Program-made: the position numbers and the translations under genes | Shown here: in pieces, positions 6,073-8,021 of the stretch | How the letters are laid out: each line of letters begins with the position of its first letter | How positions within the stretch are numbered: the first letter of the stretch is position 1 | Source of the DNA: Candidatus Bathyarchaeota archaeon | GTDB lineage: Archaea > Thermoproteota > Bathyarchaeia > Bathyarchaeales > Bathyarchaeaceae | Length of the DNA stretch: 8,021 nucleotides | NCBI GenBank assembly: GCA_003662715.1 | Contig: QMYO01000063.1 | Coordinates: forward strand, 1 to 8,021 | Direction of reading: 5' to 3' | The notes under the pieces: model-generated | Databases searched by the model: none | Seen by the model: the letters and a program-made list of their open reading frames with translations, nothing else | Told to the model about the DNA's origin: nothing

Positions 6073-7835
6073 ACTCTTTCCTCCTCGTTGAACACTGTAT
6101 GGCGAATTCTTGGTAGGCTGATAAATCCAAAGCAGGCAAAGATTAAGGAAATTAATGTTAACTGAAAGCCGGGTGCAATAGTTAGTGAACCACCCTCCTC
6201 TTCGATCCACATATACCAGAAGAAGATGGTAGTATAACCGTATGCAGGGTTAGTCCTAAAGCCTTTAACGTTACTGGGTAAGACAAATACTTCCACCAAT
6301 TGATCCAAAAAGACAGCTGGACAATCCTCTATGAGAATCTCTTGCGCCTCGCGGTAAAGTTCAAGTGCTCTATCCGGATCTGATCCTTCCAGTTTAAATG
6401 CGGTGTCTATTAGGTTGTCAAATTCAGGATTACTGTAAAAGGCTGCATTCCAGAAAGGCTTCTCTTCTGTGTGGAACATGTTATAAAGGAAGTCATAAGG
6501 AGTTATGTACGTTGGCCACCAAGCAAATGCACATATATCGTAACCACATTCTTCAGGCCCACTCTTTATACGTTCCCATAGGGTTGGCCAAGTCATTCCT
6601 ACAACTTCCAGCTCGATGCCTAGTTTTTCTAGCTCAGCTTTCCACATTTCTCCAGCAGTACCCGTAGGAGCACCTGAAATGTAGTAGTACTTTAACTTAA
6701 AGCCTCCATTTGGATAGCCTGCCTCTGCTAAAAGTTCTTTTGCTTTCGTTAAGTTATAAGTGTACTGCGGAAGATCCTCAAAACATCCCCACATACCTTT
6801 AGGTATCGGCCCTGGGGGCTTAATATATGTTCCTTCACCTAACTCTATCCAATCATCATAGGGGAAAGCGTATGCAAGAGCTTGCCGTACTAACTTATCT
6901 GAAAGGTAAGGACTTTTAGTATTCATGAAGGCGTAGTGTATGAAGTATGTCGGCTGCCGTATTACTTGAAATTCTGGCATAGCTTCAAATCTTTTCCTTT
7001 CCTCCGTTGGAAGATACTCAACCCATTGCGCTTCTCCAGTTTCTAGCATTTGCACTCTTACAGCAGGATCTTCAACTATCTTATAGATAACTTTATCTAT
7101 ACGGTCTTCAGCATGTTCCTCCCAGCCGCGCCAATAATCCTCAAATCGCTTTAAAGTTATTTGCACTCCTCTTTCAAGGCTTTCAATCATATAAGGCCCC
7201 GACCCTGCATCGTGACCTTCATTAAACCAGTCATGTAAGTTCTCAATTTCTGCAGTTTTTGGAGAATATATCCATGCCCCATACGTGGATGCAACTATTC
7301 TTTGTAAAGGCGCTGGATAACTTAGTTCAAACTTCACAGTGTATTCATCTATTATCTCTATTTTTTCAACAGGATCCCATATGAAGGCAGCTCCAACACC
7401 TAACTCCATAATCCTTTCTATGGAATATTTAACAGCTGTTGCATTAAACGGCGTTCCATCGTGGAATTTAACACCCTTCCTTAAATAAAATATCCATGTT
7501 AACCCATCATCAGAAACTGTGTAATTTACCGCTAAACCCGGAGCAACTTCGCTATGTGGAAGCCCGTATTCGGTAACACCAGTTCCTTCGGGATTGTATA
7601 CAAGAAGCGTTTCATAGACGTTAGCCATTACATTAACTTCACCGGAAAAGCTGTATGCGGGATCAAGGTCCGTTATGAAATCGTAACACATAACTGCAGT
7701 AAAAGTCTTTGTGGGCTTTGGAGGAGGAACTGTGGTTCTATAGTAGTAAATGGCACCCGCAATTGCTGCTGCAATTATTATTATTACAGCGATAATCGCT
7801 ATAGATCGTATCTTGGCAGTTCTTTTTCTTAACAT
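6060..7835 (-). CDS. Family 5 extracellular solute-binding protein of a peptide ABC importer
   Basis: This is the substrate receptor, 591 residues from ATG 7835 (592 from the adjacent GTG 7838, whose RBS spacing is slightly better). Positions below use the longer form. A basic N-terminus and helix at about 12-33 are followed by a Pro-rich linker at 35-44. No lipobox Cys is present, so it is a signal anchor or signal peptide, not a lipoprotein. The SBP_bac_5 fold spans about 45-545, with the family pattern D-G-L-T-W-I-F-Y-L-R-K-G-V-K-F-H-D-G-T-P-F at 111-131. After an acidic and Gly-rich stretch, a P-G-F motif (556-558) and a second hydrophobic segment (to about 575) form a C-terminal anchor, then a basic R-I-R-H and a short tail. 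Three sequons (Asn105, 132, 362) fit surface exposure. It is first in the importer operon, as is common. Peptide binding is the family default; some family members bind sugars, nickel or other ligands. Confidence 0.92.
   Translation of the reverse strand: MLRKRTAKIRSIAIIAVIIIIAAAIAGAIYYYRTTVPPPKPTKTFTAVMCYDFITDLDPAYSFSGEVNVMANVYETLLVYNPEGTGVTEYGLPHSEVAPGLAVNYTVSDDGLTWIFYLRKGVKFHDGTPFNATAVKYSIERIMELGVGAAFIWDPVEKIEIIDEYTVKFELSYPAPLQRIVASTYGAWIYSPKTAEIENLHDWFNEGHDAGSGPYMIESLERGVQITLKRFEDYWRGWEEHAEDRIDKVIYKIVEDPAVRVQMLETGEAQWVEYLPTEERKRFEAMPEFQVIRQPTYFIHYAFMNTKSPYLSDKLVRQALAYAFPYDDWIELGEGTYIKPPGPIPKGMWGCFEDLPQYTYNLTKAKELLAEAGYPNGGFKLKYYYISGAPTGTAGEMWKAELEKLGIELEVVGMTWPTLWERIKSGPEECGYDICAFAWWPTYITPYDFLYNMFHTEEKPFWNAAFYSNPEFDNLIDTAFKLEGSDPDRALELYREAQEILIEDCPAVFLDQLVEVFVLPSNVKGFRTNPAYGYTTIFFWYMWIEEEGGSLTIAPGFQLTLISLIFACFGFISLPRIRHTVFNEEERVWAV
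6080..6086 (-). promoter_or_regulatory. RBS for dppB inside the end of the binding-protein gene
   Basis: The minus strand reads GAGGAGG, 7 bases before ATG 6072. It encodes part of the E-E-E tail of the upstream protein, so the two genes are interlocked. It decides the dppB start. Confidence 0.8.
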
Positions 7836-7844
7836 CACAAAGTA

Positions 7845-7851
7845 CCACCTC
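7845..7851 (-). promoter_or_regulatory. RBS for the binding-protein gene
   Basis: The minus strand reads GAGGTGG, 6 bases before GTG 7838 and 9 bases before ATG 7835. Both starts are possible and differ by one residue. Confidence 0.7.
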
Positions 7852-7864
7852 TCACCTACTTACC

Positions 7865-7874
7865 CCTTTAAAGG
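7865..7874. repeat. Perfect 10-bp palindrome in the operon leader
   Basis: CCTTTAAAGG reads the same on both strands. It lies between the predicted transcription start (near 7888) and the RBS of the binding-protein gene, a position where a repressor could bind. Function is inferred from placement only. Confidence 0.4.
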
Positions 7875-7907
7875 ACTATTTCCAAGTTATAATAGAGATA
7901 ATTAAAC

Positions 7908-7925
7908 AATATTTAAAATTTTCTT
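7908..7925 (-). promoter_or_regulatory. Archaeal BRE/TATA promoter of the importer operon
   Basis: The minus strand contains the consensus-like TATA box TTTAAATA (7917-7910) preceded by purine-rich AAGAAAATT as a BRE. Transcription would start about 26 bases downstream, near 7888, leaving a leader of roughly 50 bases with an RBS. A 6-bp inverted repeat (7911-7916 with 7927-7932) spans the element but is AT-rich and may be chance. This is the only consensus TATA box seen in front of the cluster. Confidence 0.6.
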
Positions 7926-8021
7926 CTTAAATTTGTATGATGACTTCGATTTTAATTTTACCCTGAGTAATGCCGCAGAAACCCCATCTACGTCGCTATT
8001 TTATCCTTTACGTACTACATG

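Noticed and set aside
6073..6210. 46-residue N-terminal extension of dppB
   Set aside because: It lies wholly inside the binding-protein gene, and a good RBS sits just before ATG 6072 where the permease family begins.
6398..6667. Plus-strand open frame opposite the binding-protein gene
   Set aside because: It is an antisense shadow of a well-supported gene, with no recognisable domain. The other plus-strand frames over 647-7832 were rejected for the same reason.
8019..8021. ATG at the very end as the start of a divergent gene
   Set aside because: Only three bases are visible and no Shine-Dalgarno precedes it, so nothing supports a gene.
7926..8021. Short similar motifs (TACGT-containing) that might be a repeat or operator
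   Set aside because: The copies are 5-6 bases and imperfectly arranged, within chance expectation.

Overview
The window looks archaeal. Evidence: a family 5 solute-binding protein with membrane segments at both ends and no lipobox, two AT-rich elements with BRE/TATA-box layout rather than -35/-10 promoters, N-glycosylation sequons on predicted surface proteins, and strong Shine-Dalgarno sites (GGAGGTGA type). The DNA is AT-rich. The lineage cannot be fixed from the sequence; Thermococci-like or Bathyarchaeia-like organisms are guesses.

Layout. Positions 1-282 (+) hold the 3' end of a NifX/NifB-type iron-molybdenum cofactor domain protein cut by the window edge. A 66-base convergent gap with a small dyad follows. 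Everything else is on the minus strand and reads right to left as one compact cluster: solute-binding protein (7835-6060), two permeases (6072-5050 and 5032-4154), two ATPases (4157-3171 and 3174-2215), a nitrilase-superfamily amidohydrolase (2107-1259) and a membrane-anchored BPL_N/class I glutamine-amidotransferase-like protein (1242-349). The first five genes touch or overlap. A 107-base gap containing a dyad, a promoter-like element and a strong RBS separates them from the last two genes.

Function. The first five genes form a complete Dpp/Opp-type peptide importer: surface receptor, DppB/DppC channel and DppD/DppF ATPases, each ATPase carrying the C-terminal four-Cys domain. The nitrilase is cytosolic and could hydrolyse a C-N bond in the imported compound. 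The BPL_N protein is predicted to face outward. The importer is well supported; the shared pathway with the nitrilase and BPL_N protein is inferred from position only.

The least ordinary points are the outward-facing BPL_N protein, a 55/56-base identity between the two ATPase genes, an internal promoter candidate resembling the operon promoter, and the unusual C-terminus of the binding protein. No mobile element, CRISPR array or structural RNA gene was seen. Bases 7926-8021 hold no gene that can be supported.
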